Positions 36,301 through 48,300 of a stretch of 52,414 nucleotides of DNA are shown piece after piece; position 1 is the stretch's first letter; the number at the start of each line of letters is the position of its first letter. A model generated the notes under the pieces. It made no database searches and was not told where the DNA came from. It saw only the letters and a program-made list of their open reading frames with translations. The position numbers and the translations under genes are program-made. Origin of the DNA: Branchiostoma floridae (lineage: Eukaryota > Chordata > Leptocardii > Amphioxiformes > Branchiostomatidae); NCBI RefSeq assembly GCF_000003815.2, contig NC_049984.1:11408718-11461131 (forward strand). Reading direction: 5' to 3'.

Positions 36301-39300
36301 CCTCCACATGCCCTATCAGTGTGTTACCATCTTTCAGAGGCTTGAAGTTTGCTGAAATGTGTAGGTGATAATAAGTTCCTTTGGATCCATGCCAGTGTAT
36401 AGCAACTGCCCCAGGGTAAGAGAGGGTCTCCTTTGCCACATGAAAGGACCAAGCTCATCCTCTCTTTGTAACCATAGACCTTCCCTGGGACTGGGTACAG
36501 AGGATTTCCGCCCTTCCTGGATAGGGCATGTTTCTCTCTGGCTTGTGGCAATAATTAAATGAATCCTGTATTAGCTGTTAATTGATTGTGCAAGGAGAAG
36601 GGAAATACTGCTATGGGCAAGTCACAGGAATTGGAACCAGGTGAAGAAAGCAATACATTTTGTATGTTGTTTGTGGGATAGACATAGCCATATACTGGTG
36701 ACCAGTGCAGTGGCCTATTGGGTAGAATGTTTGCCTTGCATTCTGTAGGCTTTGAGGTTGATCCCTGGCCAAGTTATACCAAATACTTTAAAAATGGTAC
36801 ATATTGCTTTTTTTGCTAATTATTTAGTATTTGGGAAAGAATATGGTAGTGTGTGATGAACACGCCCACCCCCTTGCTGTAGTTACAGCATAAAGCCCAA
36901 GGGCTTCAAAATAGAGAATGATGTTGCCATAGGCACCATGTATGGTGCAGTGGGACTGTGGCTACATGTAACTTTTAAAAAGTAACATAGCCATACTGTA
37001 TGAACATCATTGTCTTGTGTAGCATGTTTACAAAATGGCTTTTCTTTCGTACAACTTCAATAGAAAGTTGTATCAACAGACAACTTACTGAAGGTACCAT
37101 AGTAGGATTTCAAGCAAGTCCTTGCAGCAGGCTGTCTTTATGGAGGCATGTGTTGAGTCAATGTATCCAGTACACAACAAATTAGAACTAGAACTTGTGA
37201 ACACTGTATAGCAGCACCAGCTGGTCTTATAATAGCTTCTACATTGCTTCCAGGTGGAGAGACTTTCCCTTCATCCTCCCTGTGCCCTGTTGGGTTAGGT
37301 AATACAACAGGTGCTGCACCTCCCCTCTCCCTTTCACACTGCATCCTGTACACTCTGTACTGCCTGGAACCAATTGTGTTACAATGTGGGTAATGAAAAC
37401 TTCCCCCAGACATGTTTGTTGCCTTTCCGCTGTGAAAAACTATCGGACTTGTTACAAGTTTAAGGCGGTAAAAGCCGACGGAACCTGTTTTCTATTTCAG
37501 GCATCTGATTCTGGTAACGTCAGGGTGTTGAGGTGTAGGGTTGGTCCTGCATCTAGAAGTGGTAAGAGTTAAAAAGCAGAATGAGAAATAAAAAAGTGGT
37601 GAAAAAGGAGCATTGATAATGTAGACATGTACTACAATTGTCTCAGGTTGAGTTTTAACAAGGAGTTGAAAGCTTCTTGGTTTTAGCTATGTCTTTCTTA
37701 CCTTCTGGAAAGTTAGGGAACTGCAAATTTGACTTGTACTTCAAATTTTCTTTCTCTACCCACACAGGTTGCTAGAGTCCCAGTCCAGTCCACCCCATGA
37801 CCCATTGGTCCTGTGGCTGTCTGGAGGTCCAGGCTGCAGCTCACTCTACGCCCTCCTCATGCAGAATGGACCATTCCGGGTAGGTAACAGGTGCATCATG
37901 GGAGGAGCTAGTACATCATCACTCAATATACACCTGTACTGATATAAAGCTAGAATTACATATAAAGTGTGACCTGTTAGATATATCTGATATGTAACCA
38001 TTAAAATTGTATAATGGCAAAGCAAAGCAAAGCAAAGCAAAAACACATACACTATAGATTACTACAAGGCACAACACAGCACATGCCCGTAGCCAAGGGG
38101 GGTTCGGGGGGTTCGGAAGAACCCCCCCACATGCTCAAAGGTCCGCTTTTTCACGCTCAAAGGTCCACTTTTTCATGCTCAATGGTCCCCTTTTTCATGT
38201 CCAAGATTTTTTTTCAAAGGCATGACTGATTTGAATTATTCACTGATAGACATTTCATTCAATCCTAGTGAGTCTATCAGCAAAATTTGCCCCCAGAAAG
38301 TGCAGGAAATGGCTTTTCAGAGGGTCCAGATTTCAAAATTTCCCCTGACCAACATTTCAATGCCTTCTGCCTTTGGTATCGGACATGGTGAAAATATATC
38401 GGGGGAGTCGGCCTCAAAGACTTATGCCAAAAACCTTGTGTATTTTAAGAGAAATTCCATTAAACTTAGCCAGCAAATTTTGTCCGTCAAAATGCAGGAA
38501 ATGCCGTTTCAGAGGGTTAAAATTTCAATTTTTCCCGGGGGAGCATGCCCCCGGACCCCCCTAGGCAGCTCACGCCTTCGGCGTGAGTCGAGCGCCGTAG
38601 GCGCTCGATGGTCCAACAAGTACTAAAAAGAACCCCCCCAACCAAAATCCTGGCTACGGGCATGCAGCAGCTCTGTACTTAGATTTGGAAAGTACAGGCT
38701 GCATAGAGAACTGATCATGATGATGATAGGTTAAAGACATTGCACACCAGGGCTTATTCCAACAGTATTTTGATGTGTTTTATAATGAGTTTGAGTTTTT
38801 CTTTATGCTGTGACACTGACATATGCCATGCATGCACTTCCTCTTTGAAGGACTATAACCTGTTCTCGTGCCATGTTGGTATTCATGACTGGTAGGCCAA
38901 GATTTGACCTATAACCTTTGATCCAGAAGCAGGCTACCTAACCACTAGACCTCTGCATACTATTAAAAAGCTGGTAGTTTTGTTAACAGTATAACTAGTC
39001 AATAACACAACTAAAACTCTGGTTTATTCTAATTGGGTAAAATGTGGAAAACAGAACTTACATAAAGCAAATCCCTTGATAGAGGCAGCTGGAGATTAGC
39101 AATCACACCTAAACGACACCATGAACGTCCAACCCTTGCAAGACAGGGAACAACGGACGCTAAACCTGATAGTGAGCGAGTGAGTGAATGTGTATCTCAA
39201 AGTCGCAAGGTTGTTGAACTCCTTCCCTTGTCTCAGACTTGGTTAACTGAGGGACTCTAGCCTGTCATGTGCCATGATGCCCCCTCCCAGCTGACGTGCC

Positions 39301-42300
39301 TCTCCACCTGGACTTCACAGACCACCTGATGTCCACCTGATCATGGCGCCAAGTCTGACCAATTAGACATGACCTTCTGTAGGGCTCAAAATACTTGCCT
39401 AACCCAGCGGATCTGTCTGGCTCCTCTCCGCTTCCCCCCACGGACGCTACAAAGAACATGGAATTCCAACTTTTTCCAGAATTGATTCTTTGATAAAGAT
39501 GATTCTAGATGTCGTGCTGTTCAGGCCAGTCTTGTATAGGAGTTTGATTTCTACGCTGGATGCTTAAAGTCTGCATTAAGACCTTTTGATCCATGCAGCT
39601 TAGGATCACGGCTTGCTTAAGAAAGTAGCTATCATGAGCATAATACCAAATATCTCAGTGGAATGGAGCTTGGCAGACCACAGATCCAGGGTATGGAAAG
39701 CTTTAGTTGAGGATTTATGCAAGATGCCCACATAATGTTTCACTAACCCATGCCTCAGACTTAAGAATCTCCATGAGGTGGAGGAAATACTTGTAGGTAC
39801 GTATCCTCCTGGACCGTTGCTTCAGAGGAGCGACTATATCAAACGCTTGTGTCCTGATTTAGTTCCAGTGGTTGGCACATACACAGGTGCAGAAAATGTG
39901 TTAAGTTGTGATGCAGCCTAGATCACTTGCCTTTTGACTGGGCTAAGGGTCGGAGGTAGATCTCCAGGAATTAGCGGCTTACAAAGCAAGTATTTGGCTG
40001 CTCGGTGGTTCAGGACAGGTTGTCTGTGCTGGGACCTCTGGAGGGCCTACCACTGTCTCCAGGGGCAGGACTTCTCACTCTGGAAATATTTCCTCTTAGC
40101 TTTGAGATCAACATTTTCTTATACATGTATGTGCCTACCACTTCTCAGCATGCTATCTTTTACAGTTTCAGGCAAACACAGACGTCATGTTTTGAGAAGT
40201 TTTACATGCTTTAATATGTCTATGATGACTCTCATTTTCCTTCTAGTTTTCCATTCTACTGTAGTTTTTGGCAAGCTGAGAGTAAAAGTGTTGGTGTTCT
40301 TTGCGGCTTCTCAGATGTAGCGGTGATGAGAAGTTTCCGAGCCCTGACCTGTATAAGTCCTGGGAGAGGACGCGTCCGTAGCCCAGAGCTATCCCCGCAT
40401 GAGCTGCAACACCTTGAGATCCGAGTCTTTCGAAGAATTCTTTTGAAGCTAGAGTTTTCGTCTGACAATCTGACTGGGGGGAGCGCAACATGTGGTGGAA
40501 GACAAAGGGACAGGAAGCACCAGAGGCACACACACGTGCTGCAGGCTCTCCAAGGCTGAGCAACCTCTAGGAACCAGTCGTCTCTGTCCAGATTCAGGTT
40601 CACAGCCTATCACCACCTCTCTTGGCAGTTGGTGAAATGTGCCGCACCTCCTCTCACAACTTGATGACGGAGTTACAGACTGTAAACCTGTCTGTATGCC
40701 TTTCTCACAGGGCATTTGCTGTAAGATGGCTTACAAGACCAACTTGCTGCTAAGCTGACATTGTACCTTTTTCATGATAATATTTCAGTGTTTAGAAGTG
40801 ATTCAAGTGATTTCAGTGTTTGTGAAATAACACTGTACCTTATACCCCTAATACAAGTAGCATCCTTTATAGGTTTTTGTGTTCTTGTAATGATACTTGC
40901 ATCACTCAAAGCATCATGAGATATCTATGGACCATCTTCTATTCTGTTTCTCATTAGCTGAGTTATGATAGAAAATGTGTTGATATTAATGGTCTTAAGA
41001 TTCTTTCCAGCATTCCGAAAAACAAGATTCAAAGATAAAAATCTCTATCTGATGTAAAAATATCTTATTCAAAAGTATCTGGGTCTGGAGTCAGAGCCTA
41101 TCCACATAATAGTTTTTTGAGTTGCCCTATTCACAACCAAAGAACCAAGGCAAGAAGCCAACATTTCCAAGCCTAGTAATGGCAAGAGCAACATTTCTCA
41201 ACGTCTGTAAAAGTAGCACCCAAATTGACCTTAATTTCTAGGGTGTTCTGTCCAAATGTGACCTATGTATAAACAACTAGAGGACAAACAGATAGAGGTG
41301 TAGTTTTGTAACTACTGCCCAGTGTGCTGCCAACCTGCTCCAGTCCCTTGTGAAGTTTACTTCCCAACATACATGTAATTGATGGCCTGGTGACAAGCTT
41401 GTACTGGATGCTGCTCTTATCACCTCATCACTTCCTCACACAGCCTGCAACTTCAGGGACAACAAGAATTCTCCACCATCACACGCTTTACCCACAGTAA
41501 AACCAGCCATTAATTTGTCACCTGCAGACGTATGTAATTTCACAGGTAAACTGTGGGAAGGGGCATGGTTCCACTTCAAAGCAATTTGGACCTGGTTATA
41601 TGTGGCTTTTGGGGGCGTACTTGATACTGGTTGCCGCTTCCCTTCTGGTCGTTTCCTCAAGTTCACACACCATTTCAATTTGGTGTTGGATCCGCCGCTT
41701 CATGGCTCAGTATCGTGGAATCGCAGCAATGTGGCCCATGGTTTGCCTCCAGGCAATGTTCGTAGACACTTGGCTCACTAAGTGCCCCTGTGCCTGGCCT
41801 GCTAATAAAAAAATAGCACTGGCCTCCTTGGGAAAAATAAGGCCTGGAGTCATGAGCCTGGTTTGAATCAACTTCTTACCAAAAAAAAAAGGAGCAGCAA
41901 CTAGAAAGTCACCCACATCTGGCTTCTGCAAAGTCTTTCTCTGATCAGACTTTCCTTCCATGTCCTCCCACTTTCATGTTTGAACACGATTAACACATTC
42001 TGTTCACTGTACAATATTATCATGATATCACATGTATGATGCCATGATACTGAGCTGAAATAAATGTTGCTTAAAGAAATACTCCAATTGGACTTCAACT
42101 CCCATTATTCCATTATGGATTATGCAAGGTGGCATGACGGCCATTGTCTACTACCGGTATGTTATTGACAAACTACAGGCTATATTCTATCAGACAGACT
42201 GTGTCCACTGCCTGTCTATACTGACAAGCTTTGCAGCCAGCATTAGGCTATGCAATGTCTAACTTATACAGTACAAATCTGATTACAAAAGAAACCTTTA

Positions 42301-45300
42301 GACTTGTGCTGGTATCAAATTATCAATATTCATGGTGACAGCAGTTGATGACAAAGCATGAACTGACCAGAGGCCCAATGCTATTGACAGACTGTAGCCA
42401 TATGGTATAAGAGAAAATCAATTAAACATCTTCATTTAAGTTTATTGTTTTTGTTTTGTTTTTTTACACAAAGGAAATAATCATGTACATGTATATCTAC
42501 AAGACAGGGCTGTCTCCGCTTCAGATTTTTTTTCCATCCCTCTCATTGTGTGGGAACTCATGTTGTTGATTTTCCTTGTAAAATCTGTCATTTAAAGCTT
42601 ATAAAAACACATTTCATCAATTTCATGTACTGATGTTCAGGTATTTAGGACAGATGGGGTGAAATTTTTGTCCATCCCATCAAGCAGATTTCCATCCCAG
42701 GACGGAGGGACAGGTCTTGGAGACATCCCTGATACAAGAATAAAGAATTTGTGTAAGGAGAGAAAAGGACTTCAAGGCTAATGCTAAGCCCCCTCCTTCA
42801 AACTTTACTTAAAATCATCATAATACTAAAGGTAATTATAGAATTGGGTAAATATACAAAAAAATGACACTAATGCAGGTCAATGAGGAAGAAAAAAGAA
42901 AATCACTAATAAGAAAAAAATGTGTAAGGGCAGAACATGCTAGAATTAACCCAATGAAATATTGAGTTGGTTGAACAAATGATACAAAAGATTGGGATGA
43001 TTTAACAATTCCAACAAGTATAATTTATTTTTTAAACAAGGAAATACAAACAATCAGATACAATCAGATATATAAATTTACTCCTGTCTACAAAATTGAG
43101 AAGACTTTAGGATGCTGAGGCTTAGACCATAGCCTGCTGAAACAAACACACACTGTCTACAAGACTTCTATTCCTTACTTTGAAATTCCCTACCAGTAGT
43201 ACCAGAAAGGACCAGTCTTGCCAAGGTTGTCTCCATGTAGGTACCCTGGGGTGCTTGCCCCCTGGGACAGGTGTTAATTCTAATGACTGCACCCCAGGGC
43301 GGTGTTTATTCCAACCGCTGCCTCCCCTCTGGGGTTTATTGATAGCTACCCTAACAGAATCTGCCTCATTGTTTTTCTCTATAATAATCTAAATAATAAT
43401 CTGAAATATTCTGACCCGAGTAATGTACTCTCAATATATTCTTTCTAAATCCAATTTTGCTGCTCGGAATGTCATGCCGTCTTCACCATGTGACCCAGAG
43501 GGGGATGAATATAGACAATGAGGTAGTGGTTAGGCCAAAGTGCTTGACCTGACTTGACACCTTCACACAGTTTGTGTTGATTTAGGCGTGTGGTGTATGT
43601 GAGGTATTGGTGCATTAGGGTAATGCTTTCACCTGCTCAAGCCCCAAGTATTGACAGACATTTTACAGACAGTTGTCCATCTCCTTATTAATCAACATGG
43701 GGAATGGAAAATGTGCTGTTGTGTTCATAAATACACAATGGGGTTTACTTTGTAACATTTTAGTTGACTTCTTCACAACAAAGGAACAATTGAAGCTGCT
43801 TGGGACCCGAGATTTAACCACATCTTTCTCAGGCCACATCTACTTAAAGTTATGAATCATGTTTGTGCTTTTGGAGTTATTCTGTTTACAAAGAAATAGA
43901 TTCCTAGTTCAACTTTTCTGGTAGAGGCAACCTGTAGATCATTAAGAGGTGAGAAGTTACCTGTGTGATGATGAATGCCAAGTATTTTATCATAACCGAA
44001 TGGTTGGAAACAAAGAGGTGATCCTTTTTGCCATATTCTGTAGTAATGTATATCTGTGTTTATCCAATAACAGTCCTCCCACTCTCTATGGTAGAGTTGC
44101 TATTTGATGTAGAAATTGGTGGCGACAAGTATAGCGTTGATGTCTGCACTTTCTGGCAGAAAATAATAGGGGTTATCAGGCATTGGAATCACTTTTATCT
44201 TTGAAATCCTGAAGAAAAGGCCTTCAAGGCCAAGGTTGGAGATTAGTTCTTAAGGAGGCGGTGTTAGATTGGGTAGAAGTGAAAGGGAGGTGTGACTCAC
44301 ATGGTGTTTTTGGTCAGAGCAAGGATAGGGAGTATGTGCATAGTTTAACCCAGATGAACCTTATTGTAGAAAGGATGTGTCAGGTTTTAATGTTTACTGA
44401 AAGATATTAGCACGTTTCATTAATCATAATGATATCAATAAATTATTTTACAGATGGCTATCTGATACAACTATAAAGGAATGCAGTTATGAGTTAAGGA
44501 TGGATAACTAGTTTTTACCAGATGTAAGGTTACTTGGAAGTTATACTAATAACCCTTTGTGCTGCTTGTGGGACAACAAAAAGTGCACATTCTGTACGGT
44601 AATTAAAGTGTGGTATAAAAGGAAATTAAACCACTGTCATAATTCAGAAACTACTTATCCCAGTCTTGCCCACACATCCCCTCCCACAGCATCTTCTCTC
44701 AGTACATGTATGTATTACATTACAACTTTAATGGCTGGTATGCCCCCAAATGCCCTGAGGCAAGAGTTAACAAGGTTTAAAACTGACCAATGAGGCAATA
44801 GCGGACTGTAGCCAAACCAAATGATACCTAATTTGAAGTTCTCTTGGTATCTGCAGGGTAGAAAGAAAAGCCTTCTACCCGATGCTTCTCATTAAAACTT
44901 GATCAAACTTGTAGCGAAGCTGTCAACTCCTAATTAACACATCGGTGCCTGTAGGCCTTGGGTTGCATAGTCAGCATTTTTCCTTAAGTTGTAGCTACTG
45001 CCTTGGTAAATCTGTAGCGCCTAGAAGGTTCACATCTGTGATGGTTGCTTCTCAGTGAAATGGAAGGAGAGGGAGAGAGGCCTTAGTGTGCTGAGTGTGT
45101 GTGAATGTGTGTGACTGTACATGGCCTTTTACATGATCATACCTTTGATATGAAGAAAGGCACTTTCTCCTTTCTTCTGTGTCGAACCACCAAGGGGATA
45201 TCTCCTTCACAGGCACAATAAGCCCTGGCGCCATCGTTGTTTGTTGCAAGGACCTTCTTTGGTGAGGAATGCGTATCATGACTGGGTCACTTTCTTAGAA

Positions 45301-48300
45301 ACTCCGCCCCAACTTAAGCTTTCCTTACTGATATCTACAACAGTGGATGGGATATCGATGACCTCAATTGGAGTTAACAGTCGTCCCTGGCTTAGTTATT
45401 AGTGCATGTATGATACCTCCCTATCCTGTAGCCACTGTGTTAATAAGATTCTGGCACAATTTGCTGTTCACAGAAGATGAATATGTGATTATATTGAATA
45501 GAATATGTGTCAAAGCCAATTTGTCATATCTACTAATCACTTTAAAGGAGTGGTTCAAAGATATCCTTACCAGAAATGAATTTTAGTTACCATGTTTGAT
45601 ATAAAGAAAAGATTTCAAACAAGATCCTTTGGAAATTGTATCTACTAGTTTAATTGCTCTCCTGGCTGTCTTGTGCAAGAAGTTCCATCATTGGATGATT
45701 TAAAACTTTGAAGCACAATCTATGCTGGACAAAAACCATAAAGAGGGTGAAATTCTTGATAATTGTATTGAAAATGGTCTATTGGAAATTTTGTGAAAGA
45801 TATTGTGAACTTGTATGGTTCCCAATAGTCTAAAGAAGGCTGTAAGAAATGATTGGTCATTGATAATAAACCAAACTGAAGTTATAGATAGTAATCTTTG
45901 GGTATTATCGGACACAAAAAATAAAGGCAGTGGTGTTGGGTGTTACTTCTGAGTCATTTTTTCCAGAAGTGTTAAAACTTTCTTATTATACACTGTTCCT
46001 ATTGGCTGTGACAGTTATGCAGAGTTCTCGTGCAGTAGCGATTCCTCCGGAAGCGGTCCAATCACAGGGGGTCCTAGATCTTACGGTCGCTTGTCATGCA
46101 ACGCTGTAAATTCCGTAGAAATACAGTTAGGTCAAAGCCAGCCGTCTCCCAACCCCGGCCCTGTCAGTAGCAGGGGTCGGTGGCTAAGTGAGGAATTAGG
46201 TTAAGAGTTACTGAAAAATAGCCAAGCTCAACTATCTTAGACTACAGAACTACTGTAAATGCCTTTAAGTTTGCAGTGATGTTACACACAACAGAACTAT
46301 AGTTACATACCATACAGTAAGGGGAACATGGCACCCTTAAGGATTTAAGTTTACATTGAGGCAGTCATCATCAAAAAACAAACATAAAAACACAGTGAAA
46401 ATTGTAAGAATTACAGTAAATCTCTGATTAGCAGCAAAGTCAAACGATATTAACTGAAGTCAAGTGTGATCTCATGTTGGTGTATGGTAGCAATATTTCT
46501 TGTTCAAACATTTATCTTTTAGAAATTCGTATGTGATATGGTCTGGTTATTGCTCTTAAAAAGTGATGACCTACGGCTTAATGATCCATTGCATACAGAA
46601 GTCATAATTCCATTGAAGAAGTGGTAAACTTCCTTTGAGGTAATGGTAAACTTTCTATACCTACACACTATTTCAATATGCAGCGTGCTGTATTAAAGTC
46701 CAGTGACATTTTATGCACATATTACACCTGACTGACACAATACTTTGAGTTATGAATTAGGTCTACCAGGTCCCTACCATAACATGTATGGGTCAGAGGA
46801 GGTGACTTTGTGGGATACAATGGCAAGTCTTAATCTCCTTTAACATATTTCAGCATGATTTACTTGATCCAATTCATCCTGGTTGTTTTTGCAATGACAC
46901 GGTACCCCTAATCACTGTGGAAAAAAGTATCCGGCACAAAGTGGATTGATTCATAATTTCATTTGGGCAGAATAAATGCGGGGCGGCTGGTTTTAACTTA
47001 ATTTTGGAGAGGTCTTTATTGTGATAATTTCCTGGGTCAGCTTTTGCCAATCTAATTGCAGTGAGGAGGTTGAGGGAGGAGAAGGGGGTCGTCCCAGTTG
47101 TTTCATCTCGCCTGCGTCTGCGGGCCTGAGTTGTAGCGTGTGAGAAAAGCCAGTGAAGTATATGGACACCACCCCGTGACTTTATGGCCGGAGCCTCGCG
47201 CTGCGCCCCGTGCGCCCGGCGTGGTTCCTGGACGCGGGTCTGGTGAGGACGGGGCGGCAGACGTGACACGTTCCCCTCCCAGTGGGTGCTAACCACCGGG
47301 GCTGGGCTGCTCCGCTCTGATCCCCTCCCTCATGCGGTGACAAGGGGGTATTAAACACAGTGGGCAGGCCTCTGGACTCTATCATTCCCTCCTCACATCC
47401 ACTTAGCAGCCATAAAGCCTCCGGAGAAAAATCAGGAGCAGTCTCGGGCTGGAACTGACCCTGATTTTGGCACACATCTCTGGCTGAGGCCCTGATTGGT
47501 TCAATTGGAACAGGGAAGTTTTGCAGGATGGCCCTTGCTGGGCGATAAAACCAAATGAATACGTTCTGATCTCGTAACAGATGTAGGATCCGGCTTATTA
47601 CTGTCACGAAACGACTAATCAATGGGTTGTGTGTTTGGCATGCATTTTCAGCAACATTGACTGAGCCCAGAAATTAAGAATTTTATCTTTAGTTAGTTTG
47701 ATGCACACTCTGCCCTTTGCAATGACTGAAGAAGCCATCATAATCAAAAGAGTGAGAAAAAACAACAACATCAAGTTCGTAAAGGTCATGATCATGGTCC
47801 AACTTTGTTGCCAAAGCTGACTGTGCCAAGAAGTCTCTAGGGCACCACAAACCACAGTAAACTTTATGTCACTATACATAACCAACAGGGACATTTCATT
47901 ACTCTTGACTAAGTGTTTTACATATTGAAGGCAATAGGAAATACAAATTTAAAAGCCGTTTCAAAGGTATGTTACTACAATGATGGACTGTATTGTTTCT
48001 GATTACCGTAATTCCAAACAGATAACACATGTAAGTTATACTCTGAGTCACATACTGAAATAAGACATCATGCTACTAAAAGTAGCTCCTAGATATATTT
48101 GTGTCTCAACATGTGCCAACTGTGTACTCAGTCAAGGATGTCTGCAGAGCCACTCCCAAAATTGCTCCCTATATACATGTACAAGAATCAGCAGTTGAAA
48201 GTGTCATTGACCTGCTGTACTAGTGACTCCAGTATGTACAGACTGCAGTATTATGTATCAGAACACATGCAGTAGCCTTTCTTTTTATCATCAGATTCAT

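Larger units (their letters stand above)
30376..37767 (+). other. CTSA: CTSA-like intron 1
   Basis: 7392 nt, GTGAGT...CACACAG. Carries the truncated LINE, the 342-bp hAT MITE and SINE copy 1. The remaining sequence shows no coding signal. Confidence 0.85.

Noticed and set aside
38222-38626. 134-codon frame within the 583-bp transposon
   Set aside because: It translates the internal repeats and hairpins of a non-autonomous element; no transposase motif is visible.
40243-40715. Overlapping frames of 78-115 codons on both strands
   Set aside because: Both strands open with no family resemblance; chance open frames in intron 2.
43244-43299. CCCTGGGGTGC / GCACCCCAGGG inverted repeat
   Set aside because: Only 11 bp per arm with no flanking duplication or wider similarity; too little to call an element.
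47182-47622. 146-codon minus-strand frame
   Set aside because: Explained by low stop-codon density in a CpG-rich block; no domain seen.
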